Shown: piece by piece, positions 9,894 through 19,041 of the stretch | Layout of the letters: each line of letters begins with the position of its first letter | Position numbering within the stretch: the first letter of the stretch is position 1 | Assembly (NCBI RefSeq): GCF_021991835.1 | Contig: NZ_JAHDAU010000006.1 | Location: forward strand, 1 to 64,000 | Length of the DNA: 64,000 bases | Source of the DNA: Polaribacter sargassicola | Lineage (GTDB): Bacteria > Bacteroidota > Bacteroidia > Flavobacteriales > Flavobacteriaceae | Reading direction: 5' to 3' | The notes under the pieces: model-generated | Databases searched by the model: none | Seen by the model: only the letters and a program-made list of their open reading frames with translations | Told to the model about the DNA's origin: nothing | Translations under genes and position numbers: made by a program

Positions 9894-9955
9894 AACAACA
9901 TCAATTTCTTACAGAAACATAGTAATTCTTAGAAATAACTATAAATTTTAAAAAA

Positions 9956-10930
9956 ATGTTTGATTGGTTACAACACTTTGCGGATTGGTTAATTTTTACT
10001 GTTTTTAACATTGATGCAGGAACCAAATTAGGTACTGCATTAAATTTCTTTGTATACGATACCATTAAAATAATGATATTGTTATTTGTAATCGTTTTTA
10101 TAATGGGAATTGTAAATACATATTTCCCGATAGAGCAGCTTAAAAATTACTTAAACAAGAAAAAACTTTATGGTTTAGAATATGTTTTTTCTGCCATTTT
10201 TGGTGCAATCACTCCTTTTTGTTCTTGCTCTTCTGTACCTTTATTTATTGGTTTTGTGCAAGGCGGAATTCCGTTAGGCGTAACTTTCTCTTTTTTAATT
10301 ACATCACCATTAGTAAATGAAGTTGCTATTGCTATGTTTCTTGGAATGTTTGGCCTAAAAGCCACATTAATTTATGCCTTTTCGGGTATTTTATTAGGTA
10401 CAATTGGTGGTTGGTTATTGGGTAAAATGAACTTAGAACCTTTACTTTCTGATTGGGTAAAAGAAATTCTTAAACTTAAAATGCAACAAACTTCTTACCA
10501 AAAAGAACAACAAACATTTTACCAACGTTTACCAGAAATTACTCGTGCCGCTACAGACATTGTAAAAGGAGTGTTGCTGTATGTAATTATTGGAATTGCT
10601 ATTGGTGCAATTATGCACGGTTATGTACCAGAAAACTTTTTCAATCAATATTTAGGAGGCGGCCAATGGTGGACTGTTCCGCTTGCTGTAATTCTTGCTG
10701 TGCCTATGTATGCTAATGCTGCAGGAATTGTACCTGTTATTCAAGTATTTGTAGCCAAAGGTGTGCCGCTTGGTACTGCTATTGCTTTTATGATGGCAAC
10801 AGTTGGTTTATCCATTCCGGAAGCTACTTTGCTTAAAAAAGTAATGTCTTTAAAACTAATTACTCTCTTTTTTGCAGTAGTAACTATCTGTATTATTATT
10901 TCTGGATACGTATTTAACTTATTATTGTAA
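9956..10930 (+). CDS. arsP: ArsP/YraQ-type permease (DUF318)
   Basis: 324 residues, about eight transmembrane helices. The cysteine cluster in helix 3, GAITPFCSCSSVPLFIGF, is the signature of the DUF318/ArsP family, some members of which export trivalent methylated or aromatic arsenicals. The second half has the inverted counterpart PMYANAAGIVPV. Its place in an ArsR-thioredoxin-permease operon supports thiophile efflux across the inner membrane. The actual substrate is not shown by sequence. Confidence 0.85.
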   Translation: MFDWLQHFADWLIFTVFNIDAGTKLGTALNFFVYDTIKIMILLFVIVFIMGIVNTYFPIEQLKNYLNKKKLYGLEYVFSAIFGAITPFCSCSSVPLFIGFVQGGIPLGVTFSFLITSPLVNEVAIAMFLGMFGLKATLIYAFSGILLGTIGGWLLGKMNLEPLLSDWVKEILKLKMQQTSYQKEQQTFYQRLPEITRAATDIVKGVLLYVIIGIAIGAIMHGYVPENFFNQYLGGGQWWTVPLAVILAVPMYANAAGIVPVIQVFVAKGVPLGTAIAFMMATVGLSIPEATLLKKVMSLKLITLFFAVVTICIIISGYVFNLLL

Positions 10931-10959
10931 ACATAAAATTGTAAAAAAAGTAAATACAA

Positions 10960-13308
10960 CTAATAGGCATCTACATCAATAATAAATCGGATAGGTCTAA
11001 AATCTTTTACAGCCTCAAACGTATTTCTAATTTTAGTAATTTGATTTTTGGTGTTGGCTAAATTCTGTTTTGGCGGTATTTTAACCACTATGTTTTTTAT
11101 ATACTGATTTCTAATTCTAGAAACAGCCGGTTCTGTTGGTCCTAATACATATTCGCCAAAAGAATTCTGTAGTGCTTTTGCTAACCAATTAACGCCACTG
11201 TCTACTTTGTGATAATCTTTATGCTTTAAAGTAATTTTAATCAAACGATAATAAGGTGGATATTTATATTGCCAGCGTTCTTGCAACTGCTCTTTATACA
11301 TTTCTGCATAATTGGTGGTAGATACTTGTTGTAAAATTTGATGATACGGATTGTAGGTTTGTATGGCTACGTTTCCTTGTTTTTTACTTCTTCCTGCTCG
11401 GCCAGATACTTGTACCATCATATCAAAAGCTCTTTCATGCGCTCTAAAATCTGGAAAATTAAGCATAGAATCTGCATTTAAAATTCCTACTAAAGACACG
11501 TTTTCAAAATCCAATCCTTTCGATAACATTTGTGTCCCCACCAAAACATCTATTTCTTTGGCTTCAAAAGCACCAATTATTTTCTGATACCCAAATTTAC
11601 CTTTGGTAGTATCTAAATCCATTCTTCCAATATTGTAATCCGGGAATAATTCTTTGAGTTCTAATTCTATTTGCTCTGTACCAAACCCCTTATTATCTAA
11701 GGTATTACTACCACAAGCACCACAACTATTAGGCATTGCGCGTTGGTAGTTACAGTAATGGCAACGCAACTCGTGTCTAAATTTATGATAAGTTAATGAA
11801 ACATCGCAATTAGGACATTGCGGAGAAACACCACAAGTATTACACTCTACAACCGGAGAAAATCCACGTCTATTTTGAAATAAAATTACTTGTTCTTTTT
11901 CATCTAAAGCTTCTTGAATCAATTTTAATAATCGATCCGAAAAATGCCCTTTCATTTCTTTTTTTCGTTGCTTTTCTTTTACATCAATCAATTCTATTTT
12001 TGGCAATTGTACATTACCATGACGTCTATTTAAAGATACAAAACCGTATTTTTTTTGCTGTGCATTAAAAGTACTTTCTAAAGAAGGTGTTGCAGAACCT
12101 AATAAAATTTTTGCTTTGTGCAATTTAGATAAAACAACCGCAGCGTCTCTGGCATTATACCTTGGCGAAGGTTCAAATTGCTTATAAGATGTCTCGTGTT
12201 CTTCATCTACCACAATTAAACCTAAATCTGAAAAAGGTAAAAAGAGAGAAGAACGTGCGCCTAAAACAATTTGTGCTTTGGGCTTATTTTCTAAAACATT
12301 GTTCCACACTTCTACCCTTTCATTCATAGAATACTTAGAGTGAAATACCGAAATTTGGTTTCCGAAATAAAACTGTAAACGCGTAATAATTTGCGTAGTT
12401 AATGCAATTTCTGGCAAAAGAAAAAGTACTTGTTTACCAGAATCTAAAACTTCTTGTATTAACTTTGTATAAACCTCTGTTTTACCAGAACTTGTAACCC
12501 CGTGTAAAAGTGCAACATCTTTTTCTTTAAAGTTTTCTTTAATTTCTAAAAGTGCTTTTTCTTGAAATTCATTTAGTACTTTTAAATCGTTGGTGTCTCC
12601 TTTAAATTGAATTCTATCTGTTTGAATATGATAAAATTCGAAAATATTTTTATCTACCAATGATTTTAAAATAGTAGCAGAAACCTTTGCTTTTTCTTCT
12701 AATTCTTTTGCTTTAATTGGTTTTTTAGAAGCAGATAATTGAAAAAAAGTTAAAACAGCTTCTCGCTGTTTTTTAGCTCTAGACAATTCTTCTAACAAAT
12801 TACCCAAAGAATCATCAGAATTATAATTGTCATGCAAACGAACATATTTTACCAATTTGGGTTTGTATTGTTCGTAAATTTCTTCTTTTATGGTAATTGC
12901 TTCTTTTTTTATTAGAGCATTTACAATGGGCATTACTTTTTTCTGTCCCAAAATAGCCACCACTTGATGAATGGTTAATTGCGATTGATGCTGTAAAGCT
13001 TCAAAAATTAAAAACTCATCATCCGTTAAAAGATTTTCTTCAGTAAAATCTTCGTTTTTATTGATGATTGTTTCGCTTTCTAGCAAAAAAGCAGAAGGTA
13101 AAGCAGCTCTATACACATCACCCAAAGAACACATATAGTAGTTAGCAACCCATTGCCAATGTTTTAATTGCAGCTGATTAACCAAAGGTATTTCATCTAA
13201 AATTTGATGAATTTCTTTAGCTTCATACAAAGCTGGTTTGGTTTGATGAATGTTTAAAACCAAAGCAGCATACATTTTAGATTTACCAAAAGAAACTGCA
13301 ACTCGCAT
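10960..13308 (-). CDS. priA: Primosomal replication helicase PriA (annotated from the first in-frame ATG)
   Basis: 782 residues from the first ATG in frame. Helicase motifs: Walker A GVTSSGKTEVYTK, DEEH box, SATPSLES; then an eight-cysteine zinc region (CNTCGVSPQCPNC...CHYCNY...CGACGS), motif V/VI (GTQMLSKGLDF, QVSGRAGR) and the C-terminal PriA domain. PriA restarts replication at stalled forks. The frame is open back to 13413 and encodes further PriA-like residues (IHFIDVILPIPI, then KTFTYSV), but contains no ATG, GTG or TTG there. The natural N terminus (3'-DNA-end-binding domain) therefore looks disrupted at its start; see findings. Confidence 0.9.
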   Translation of the reverse strand: MRVAVSFGKSKMYAALVLNIHQTKPALYEAKEIHQILDEIPLVNQLQLKHWQWVANYYMCSLGDVYRAALPSAFLLESETIINKNEDFTEENLLTDDEFLIFEALQHQSQLTIHQVVAILGQKKVMPIVNALIKKEAITIKEEIYEQYKPKLVKYVRLHDNYNSDDSLGNLLEELSRAKKQREAVLTFFQLSASKKPIKAKELEEKAKVSATILKSLVDKNIFEFYHIQTDRIQFKGDTNDLKVLNEFQEKALLEIKENFKEKDVALLHGVTSSGKTEVYTKLIQEVLDSGKQVLFLLPEIALTTQIITRLQFYFGNQISVFHSKYSMNERVEVWNNVLENKPKAQIVLGARSSLFLPFSDLGLIVVDEEHETSYKQFEPSPRYNARDAAVVLSKLHKAKILLGSATPSLESTFNAQQKKYGFVSLNRRHGNVQLPKIELIDVKEKQRKKEMKGHFSDRLLKLIQEALDEKEQVILFQNRRGFSPVVECNTCGVSPQCPNCDVSLTYHKFRHELRCHYCNYQRAMPNSCGACGSNTLDNKGFGTEQIELELKELFPDYNIGRMDLDTTKGKFGYQKIIGAFEAKEIDVLVGTQMLSKGLDFENVSLVGILNADSMLNFPDFRAHERAFDMMVQVSGRAGRSKKQGNVAIQTYNPYHQILQQVSTTNYAEMYKEQLQERWQYKYPPYYRLIKITLKHKDYHKVDSGVNWLAKALQNSFGEYVLGPTEPAVSRIRNQYIKNIVVKIPPKQNLANTKNQITKIRNTFEAVKDFRPIRFIIDVDAY

Positions 13309-13413
13309 TCCTTTTTGTAAAAAATCCGCTTCTTCTTTAGTTACAGAATACGTAAAAGTTTTCTGAATTGGGATGGGTAATATGACGTCTATAAAATGAA
13401 TAATGCATTTTTT
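13309..13413 (-). other. Displaced 5' end of priA (likely frameshift at the start codon)
   Basis: On the minus strand, codons from 13413 read in frame into priA and encode IHFIDVILPIPI, then KTFTYSV, which is how PriA proteins normally begin. The only ATG (13408-13406) is in another frame: it reads ATG CAT TAT TCA. Removing four bases of the near-duplicated CATT/TCATT would give ATG CAT TAT TTT ATA GAC, i.e. MHYFID, in frame. A 4-bp insertion, a sequencing error, or initiation at a rare ATT codon are the alternatives. Confidence 0.7.
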
Positions 13414-13484
13414 TTATTGATTTCAAAACTACATAAAATTCACTACATTGTAAGTAGAAATTTTAAACAAAACAATTAAATAAA

Positions 13485-13814
13485 ATGGGGAAATTAACCA
13501 ATTTTTTTGATGCAATATTCAAATCAAAATTAACAAATAAAGAAGTAAACAATACCATTACAAAAATTGATTACATCCCTAGTAATATAGAAATTATAAA
13601 AATGCCTAACATTAATAATAAACAATTTAAAGTTTCTAAATGGTTTTGTAAAGTAGGTAATACTGTAAAAAAGGGAGATATCATTTGTGAACTAGATAGT
13701 AAAGGCAATACCATTGAATTTGAAAGTTTTATTTCTGGTAAACTCGTTGAAATTACAACAAAAAAAGGCTTCTTAAATTATAAGGAAGAGATTTGTAAAA
13801 TAGAACGTTTTTAG
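13485..13814 (+). CDS. Stand-alone biotinyl/lipoyl-like domain protein
   Basis: 109 residues. Residues 45-109 form a biotinyl/lipoyl fold (KWFCKVGNTVKKGDIICEL, then IEFESFISGKLVEI). The loop that normally holds the modified lysine reads LDSKGNTIEFE, with one lysine in about the right place but two residues longer than ETDKA. It could be a carrier domain or an unmodified relative. It ends exactly where the convergent LysR gene ends (no gap). No partner enzyme is adjacent. Confidence 0.6.
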   Translation: MGKLTNFFDAIFKSKLTNKEVNNTITKIDYIPSNIEIIKMPNINNKQFKVSKWFCKVGNTVKKGDIICELDSKGNTIEFESFISGKLVEITTKKGFLNYKEEICKIERF

Positions 13815-14738
13815 TTATTTCCAATTAATCTTTATAAACCGATTGTTCTTTACAAAGCCTTTAGGTATTTTATCTAAAACCTCTAACCTTAACGCATCTA
13901 TTAAATTTTCTTTTGCAAAAGATTGATGTACAACAATACTTACTTCTCTAATTGGTTTGGGTTCTGTAAAATTTATATGAGAACCAACATCATTTTTATT
14001 GATTGCCATTTCTGGTACTAATGTAAAACCCCCATAATTGTCTACCATTTTTTTTAAAGACTCTATAGAACCACTTTCAAACTGAATGCTTTTAGGTTTT
14101 TTAGTTTGAGAGCATATGTTTAAAACCTGATTTCTAAAACAATGTCCGTTTTTTAACAGCCAAATATTATCTAAAGTTTCTATCTCTTTGGCAGATACTT
14201 CTTTTTTATCACTTGAAAAAAGATTCTTTTGTCCATAAAAAACAAACGGCTCATTATACAACTTAATTTCTCTAATAAAAGATTCATTTAGCGGTGTTAC
14301 TAAAATACCAATATCTATTTCTTTCTTTTTTAATGCAGCAACAATATTTTCTGTCTGCATTTCTTCTATAATAAGTGTTGTTTCTGGATATTTTTCTGAA
14401 AAAGAGCCAGAAATTAACGGAATTAAATAAGGAGAGACTGTGGGAATAATCCCTATTTTAAAACTACCTTCCATACTATGTAACTCTGTATTTACCATAT
14501 TTTTTAACTCATTTACTTCACGTAAAATCATCTTAGATTTGGTAATAAATACTTGTCCTAAATTTGTAGGTTTAAAAGGTGTTTTACTTTTATCAAAAAT
14601 AGAAAAACCTATTTCGTCTTCTAATTTTTTAACCTGAATTGTAATTGTTGGTTGGGTTACAAAACACTTTTTTGCAGCAGTAACAAAATGCCTATACGTG
14701 TCTAATGCAATTACATATTCTAACTGTTGCAGCGTCAT
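13815..14738 (-). CDS. oxyR: LysR-family regulator, OxyR-like
   Basis: 307 residues with a LysR helix-turn-helix at the N terminus (MTLQQLEYVIALDTYRHF, then TQPTITIQVKKLE) and a substrate-binding effector domain. The N-terminal phrasing and the divergent catalase gene point to an OxyR-type peroxide sensor. Cysteines near residues 200 and 208 (NGHCFRNQVLNIC) sit at the position and spacing expected for the OxyR disulfide switch. It would activate the catalase transcript from the 102-bp intergenic region. Confidence 0.85.
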   Translation of the reverse strand: MTLQQLEYVIALDTYRHFVTAAKKCFVTQPTITIQVKKLEDEIGFSIFDKSKTPFKPTNLGQVFITKSKMILREVNELKNMVNTELHSMEGSFKIGIIPTVSPYLIPLISGSFSEKYPETTLIIEEMQTENIVAALKKKEIDIGILVTPLNESFIREIKLYNEPFVFYGQKNLFSSDKKEVSAKEIETLDNIWLLKNGHCFRNQVLNICSQTKKPKSIQFESGSIESLKKMVDNYGGFTLVPEMAINKNDVGSHINFTEPKPIREVSIVVHQSFAKENLIDALRLEVLDKIPKGFVKNNRFIKINWK

Positions 14739-14840
14739 TCTATATTAATTTTAGCAATACAATTATATAAACTATTAATTTGATTAATGAGAAGCGCTGA
14801 TTGATATTTGTACTTTAATTATAAATAAAATCAATTTAAA

Positions 14841-16376
14841 ATGAAAACAAAATTAGTAACACTTATTGCTTTATCCTTTGTCTTTTTAGGATTTTCACAA
14901 ACAAACAGCAATAAAAAAATAATAACCACAAATGGTGGTGTACCCGTTGGTGACAACCAAAATTCTAAAACAGTAGGCGAATACGGACCTGTTTTACTAG
15001 AAGACATCCATTTAGTAGAAAAATTAGCTGCTTTTGATAGAGAAAGAATTCCGGAAAGAGTTGTACACCCAAGAGGAGCGGGTGCTTCTGGTTATTTTGA
15101 AGCCACTAAAGACATGTCTGAATTTACAAAAGCAGTGTTGTTTTCTAAAGCAGGAAAAAAGACAGATTTAGCAGTTCGTTTTTCTACTGTAATACATGGT
15201 AAAGGTTCGCCAGAAACAGCAAGAGACCCTAGAGGTTTTGCTGTAAAATTTTATACAGAACAAGGTAATTATGATATTGTTGGTAACAATTTACCAATCT
15301 TTTTTATTAGAGATGCTATCAAATTTCCAGACATGGTACATTCTTTAAAACCTTCTCCTGTAACCAATAAACAAGATCCTAATCGATTTTTCGATTTCTT
15401 TTCTCATGTGCCAGAATCAACACATATGATTACAAGATTGTATACAGATTTAGGAATACCTAAAGGTTACCAATACATGAATGGAAGTAGCGTACATGGT
15501 TATAAATGGATTAATAAAGCTGGTAAAGTAACTTATGTAAAATATTCTTGGGTGTCTAAACAAGGCGAAAAAAACTTAACTACAGAAGAGGCTGCCGTAC
15601 AACAAGGTAAAGATTGGCAACACGCAACTGTTAGTTTACGTAAAGATATAGATGATAAAAATTACCCACAATGGGATTTATACGTACAAATGATTGCTCC
15701 AGAAGATTTACATTCTTTTGATTTTTGGCCTTTAGATGCTACCAAAGATTGGCCAGCAGATAAAATTGAAAAAATTAAAATTGGTACAATGACTTTAAAC
15801 CAAAATCCAGTAAATTATTTTGAACAAGTAGAAAGCATTGCTTTTTCTCCTGGTGCATTAATCCCAGGTGTAGAACCTTCTGAAGACAAATTATTACAAG
15901 GTAGATTGTTCTCTTATTTTGATACACAAAGACACAGATTAGGTCCTAATTTTTTACAGTTAGAAATTAATAAACCATTAGAAGAACCAAATAATTATAA
16001 TTCTGATAGTTGGAACAGTGCTGGCAACAAAAGATTTGAAAACCCAGATGTTAACTACCAACCAAGTAGCAAAGCTTCTTTAACAGAAGATGTGCAATAC
16101 AAACAATCTGAAACTACACTTGCAAACGTAACAATTACACAAAAGAAAATTTCTAAAACAAATGATTTTGCACAAGCAGGAGATTTTTACAGATCTCTTT
16201 CTAAAGATGAACAAGATAATTTAATTAAAAACTTAAGTGGAGATTTAGGTCAGGTTACGGATAAAAACATTCAAATGACAATGATTCGTTATTTCTACAA
16301 AGCAGATAGAAATTACGGAATGAGAGTTGCCGCAGCTTTGGGTTTTTCTGCTAAAGATTTTATGAGTCATAAATAA
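14841..16376 (+). CDS. Exported heme catalase (KatB/KatA clade)
   Basis: 511 residues. A signal peptide (residues 1-19, ending LGFSQ) suggests export to the periplasm, unlike most catalases. The catalytic His is in ERVVHPRGAGA (about H76), the Asn in VGNNLPIFF, and the proximal heme Tyr in GRLFSYFDTQRHRLGPN. It disproportionates hydrogen peroxide. It is divergent from an OxyR-like regulator and followed by an ankyrin-repeat gene, as in the Pseudomonas katB-ankB pair. The interval upstream holds GATATTTG around 14802-14809, which resembles a Bacteroidota -7 box. Confidence 0.93.
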   Translation: MKTKLVTLIALSFVFLGFSQTNSNKKIITTNGGVPVGDNQNSKTVGEYGPVLLEDIHLVEKLAAFDRERIPERVVHPRGAGASGYFEATKDMSEFTKAVLFSKAGKKTDLAVRFSTVIHGKGSPETARDPRGFAVKFYTEQGNYDIVGNNLPIFFIRDAIKFPDMVHSLKPSPVTNKQDPNRFFDFFSHVPESTHMITRLYTDLGIPKGYQYMNGSSVHGYKWINKAGKVTYVKYSWVSKQGEKNLTTEEAAVQQGKDWQHATVSLRKDIDDKNYPQWDLYVQMIAPEDLHSFDFWPLDATKDWPADKIEKIKIGTMTLNQNPVNYFEQVESIAFSPGALIPGVEPSEDKLLQGRLFSYFDTQRHRLGPNFLQLEINKPLEEPNNYNSDSWNSAGNKRFENPDVNYQPSSKASLTEDVQYKQSETTLANVTITQKKISKTNDFAQAGDFYRSLSKDEQDNLIKNLSGDLGQVTDKNIQMTMIRYFYKADRNYGMRVAAALGFSAKDFMSHK

Positions 16377-16393
16377 AAAAATCCCCTAATTCT

Positions 16394-16430
16394 AAAAAGA
16401 GGTTGTGTTTTTTACACTTCCTCTTTTTTA
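16394..16430 (+). terminator. Hairpin with T-run between catalase and ankyrin genes
   Basis: AAAAAGAGG (16394-16402) pairs with CCTCTTTTT (16420-16428), with partial pairing inside (GTG/CAC). It ends 12-14 bp before the ankyrin start codon. It may partly terminate catalase transcription and so set the ratio of the two products. Confidence 0.6.
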
Positions 16431-16441
16431 AAGAAAAAATT

Positions 16442-16954
16442 ATGAAACAAATTATATTTATTTTAATATTAATAATTACAACAACTACTTCTGGTCAATC
16501 TATTTTTGAAGCTTCTAGAAGTGGCGATTTAGAAAAAGTAAAAGCAATTTATACTTTAAATAACAATGCTATAAATACAACAGACAGTAAAGGCTTTACA
16601 CCATTAATTTTAGCCGTTTATAACAACAACCCAAAAATTGTTGCTTTTTTATTAGAAAAAGAAAGTAATGTAAATGCCAAAGATTTATCTGGCAATACAG
16701 CTTTAATGGGTGTTTGCTTTAAAGGTTATACAGATATTGCCAAAACATTGATTAAAAATGGAGCCAATGTAAACCTACAAAACTACAACGGTGCTACTGC
16801 CTTAATTTATGCCAGTACTTTTGGGCATTTAGAAATTGTTAAATATTTATTAGATAATAATGCTGATAAAAACCTAAAAGATAACAGAGGAAATACTGCC
16901 TTAAAACACGCAGAAATGCAAGGTAATACAGAAATTGCAATGCTTTTAAAATAA
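16442..16954 (+). CDS. Exported ankyrin-repeat protein (AnkB-like)
   Basis: 170 residues: a signal peptide (about 1-18, ending TTTSGQS), then four to five ankyrin repeats with the usual G.TAL..A...G..EI...LL..GA..N pattern. The frame extends to 16403, but only the ATG at 16442 gives a proper signal peptide. In Pseudomonas the periplasmic ankyrin protein AnkB is needed for full activity of the adjacent catalase KatB, probably for assembly or heme loading; the same role is inferred here from the pairing and the shared export signal. Confidence 0.85.
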   Translation: MKQIIFILILIITTTTSGQSIFEASRSGDLEKVKAIYTLNNNAINTTDSKGFTPLILAVYNNNPKIVAFLLEKESNVNAKDLSGNTALMGVCFKGYTDIAKTLIKNGANVNLQNYNGATALIYASTFGHLEIVKYLLDNNADKNLKDNRGNTALKHAEMQGNTEIAMLLK

Positions 16955-17115
16955 AACAACTTTTAGTAATAGTTCTTTTTTAAATTTTTTACCCTAATTA
17001 AGTCCAAAATAAAATGTTTGGACTTAATTTGATTTCTATCTTTTTAAATTACATCAATACAAATTATAAAAACTATTTTTACTGTAATTTTATAAAGAGA
17101 AATCTTAAATTATTT

Positions 17116-18810
17116 ATGATTAAAATTGCTTCTAAAAAACACTTTTTTATTAATAATAAAACACCTCTTTTAGTTGCAGGTATTTTTCTTTTTATAAATT
17201 TAATTCAAGCTTATTTTACTCCATTATTAAATGATGAAAGCTATTATTGGTTGTACTCTAATAATTTACAATGGGGTTATTTTGATCATCCACCTTTTAT
17301 TGCAATCTTAATAAAATTTTCTACTCAAATATTTCCTTTAGAAATTGGTGTACGGTTTATTAATGTTTTATTAGGTGCATTTACCATTTTTATATGGTGC
17401 AAATTAATTGAGCAAGAAACTAAAGCTATTTTAAATAGCAAACTTACTTTTTTATTATTAGGCGGAAGTTTATTTATTAATCTGTATACTTTTCATGCAA
17501 TACCAGATACTCCTCTACTCTTTTTTGAGGCATTATTCTTTTGGTTATACTCTAAATACTTAAAAAACGATCAATGGAAAACAGTTATACCACTGTCTAT
17601 TGTAATTGCGTTGTTAATTTATACCAAATACCACGGAGTTTTAATTGTATTTTTCACCTTATTATCTAACCTTAAAATACTTAAACGAAAATCTGCTTAC
17701 CTAATATTTGCTTTGGTTTTGGCTCTCTTTACTCCGCATATATATTGGCTATTCGAAAATGATTTTCAAACCATAAGATTTCAATTATTTGAAAGAACAG
17801 CTTCTGGTTTTAAGTTAAAAAATATTTTAAGCTATGTTGGAGAACAATTAGGTTTAACCGGACCTATTTTTATTTTGCTTTTTAGCATTCTTTATAAAAC
17901 CAAAAATCAATTTCAAAAAACACTTAAATACAATACTATAGGTGTTTTTATATTCTTTTTAATCAATTCTTTTAGAGTAAATATAAATGCTTATTGGACC
18001 GTTATCGCTTGGTTTCCGATGCTATTTTTATGCTACTTATATTTTACCGAAAATAAACCCAAAAAGAGCTATTTAGGTTTGTTGATATTCAACATCACTT
18101 TAGTTATTTTTTTGCGATTTGCATTTCTATTTGAATGGAACAAAATTGCTCATTTTAATGACAGAAACCTTAAAGTAATGGCAGCTACTTTAAAAAAAGA
18201 AGCCAACGGAGATCAATTAGTATTTTTAAATACTTTTATAGAACCTGCTGCATATATGTTTTACGAAAACGAAAAATGTTTTTCCATCAATAACGTTTTT
18301 TATAAGAGAACTCAGTTTAATTATTTAGACACTTATGAAAATTTAGTACAAAATAAACCGGTGCTTTTGGTCGCAAAACATCCTTTAAACAAAGTCGCTA
18401 AAAAAATTGATATCCCAAATGGAAAAACTTATTACGTAAATAGAATTGAAAATTTTAAGAGCTATTATACTACTATTAATGTAAAATCATCCGATTTATA
18501 CGGTATTAAAAAAAGTGGAGAAAATTTAACTGTTAATTATACCGTTGATGCTGATTTGTCATCAGAAGAAAAGCATACAATTGCAAACGATTCGGAAATT
18601 TATTTACAATTAAACCTAATTCATACGGAAACAAAAAAATTCTATAGCTATAAAACTTCCTTTACTATTTTAGCAAAAGATCCAACACATTTAGAAATAA
18701 AACTACCTACAGAAAAAGGAAAATATAACTGTGTTTTTAGCATTAACCGAAAAAATTATAATTATTTAAACGGATTTAATAGCTTAACGTATTCTATTGA
18801 TATAGAATAA
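17116..18810 (+). CDS. ArnT-like glycosyltransferase, GT39/GT83 type
   Basis: About 564 residues with a dozen predicted transmembrane helices and a C-terminal soluble region. The first periplasmic loop has NDESYYWLYS...GYFDHPP, the metal/lipid-phosphosugar site of dolichyl-phosphate-mannose/ArnT-type transferases, and a later TFHAIPDTPL loop. It would move a sugar from a polyprenyl-phosphate donor to a protein or lipid on the outer face of the inner membrane. The frame is open from 17014, but I prefer the ATG at 17116, close to the first helix. The acceptor is unknown. Confidence 0.8.
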   Translation: MIKIASKKHFFINNKTPLLVAGIFLFINLIQAYFTPLLNDESYYWLYSNNLQWGYFDHPPFIAILIKFSTQIFPLEIGVRFINVLLGAFTIFIWCKLIEQETKAILNSKLTFLLLGGSLFINLYTFHAIPDTPLLFFEALFFWLYSKYLKNDQWKTVIPLSIVIALLIYTKYHGVLIVFFTLLSNLKILKRKSAYLIFALVLALFTPHIYWLFENDFQTIRFQLFERTASGFKLKNILSYVGEQLGLTGPIFILLFSILYKTKNQFQKTLKYNTIGVFIFFLINSFRVNINAYWTVIAWFPMLFLCYLYFTENKPKKSYLGLLIFNITLVIFLRFAFLFEWNKIAHFNDRNLKVMAATLKKEANGDQLVFLNTFIEPAAYMFYENEKCFSINNVFYKRTQFNYLDTYENLVQNKPVLLVAKHPLNKVAKKIDIPNGKTYYVNRIENFKSYYTTINVKSSDLYGIKKSGENLTVNYTVDADLSSEEKHTIANDSEIYLQLNLIHTETKKFYSYKTSFTILAKDPTHLEIKLPTEKGKYNCVFSINRKNYNYLNGFNSLTYSIDIE

Positions 18811-18850
18811 ATTAAATATTTTAGAGGTTACAAAAGTTGGCAAACAAGTT

Positions 18851-18972
18851 TAGCCCTGATTGCAGCAATTGTTTGAGCTCTTTTTAAGATTGGGTTTCAT
18901 AAAAAGATATTTTTATGAAGCACATTCTAGCGAAGCGTTAAAAAAGCGAGTGCGGAAAGCAGGAATTAGCTA
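18851..18972 (+). ncRNA. Structured intergenic element, copy A (possibly Flavo-1-type)
   Basis: Conserved 5' block TAGCCYGATTG-type (18851-18888) and 3' block AAAAAGCGAGTGCG...GCAGGAATTAGCTA (to 18972) match a second copy at 63713-63850. AGC pairs with GCT, and CCTG (18855-18858) pairs with CAGG (18960-18963); in the other copy the same helix is CCCG/CGGG, a compensatory change. The middle differs between copies. The strand is assumed from the matching orientation. The resemblance to the Rfam Flavo-1 RNA is from memory and unchecked. Confidence 0.6.
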
Positions 18973-19001
18973 CAAAAAAACAAGTTTACAAGTTTAAAGT
19001 A

Positions 19002-19038
19002 ATAAAAAAGCCTCTCAAAATTTGAGAGGCATTTTTTA
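19002..19038. terminator. Bidirectional hairpin terminator after lon
   Basis: GCCTCTCAAA-A-TTTGAGAGGC (19010-19030) is a perfect palindrome, flanked by an A-run on one side and a T-run on the other, directly beyond the lon stop codon. Confidence 0.88.
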
Positions 19039-19041
19039 TTA

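Noticed and set aside
9953..10940. Plain thiol-transport assignment for the permease
   Set aside because: DUF318 substrates vary; only the arsR/thioredoxin context supports an arsenic-type compound, so the substrate is left open.
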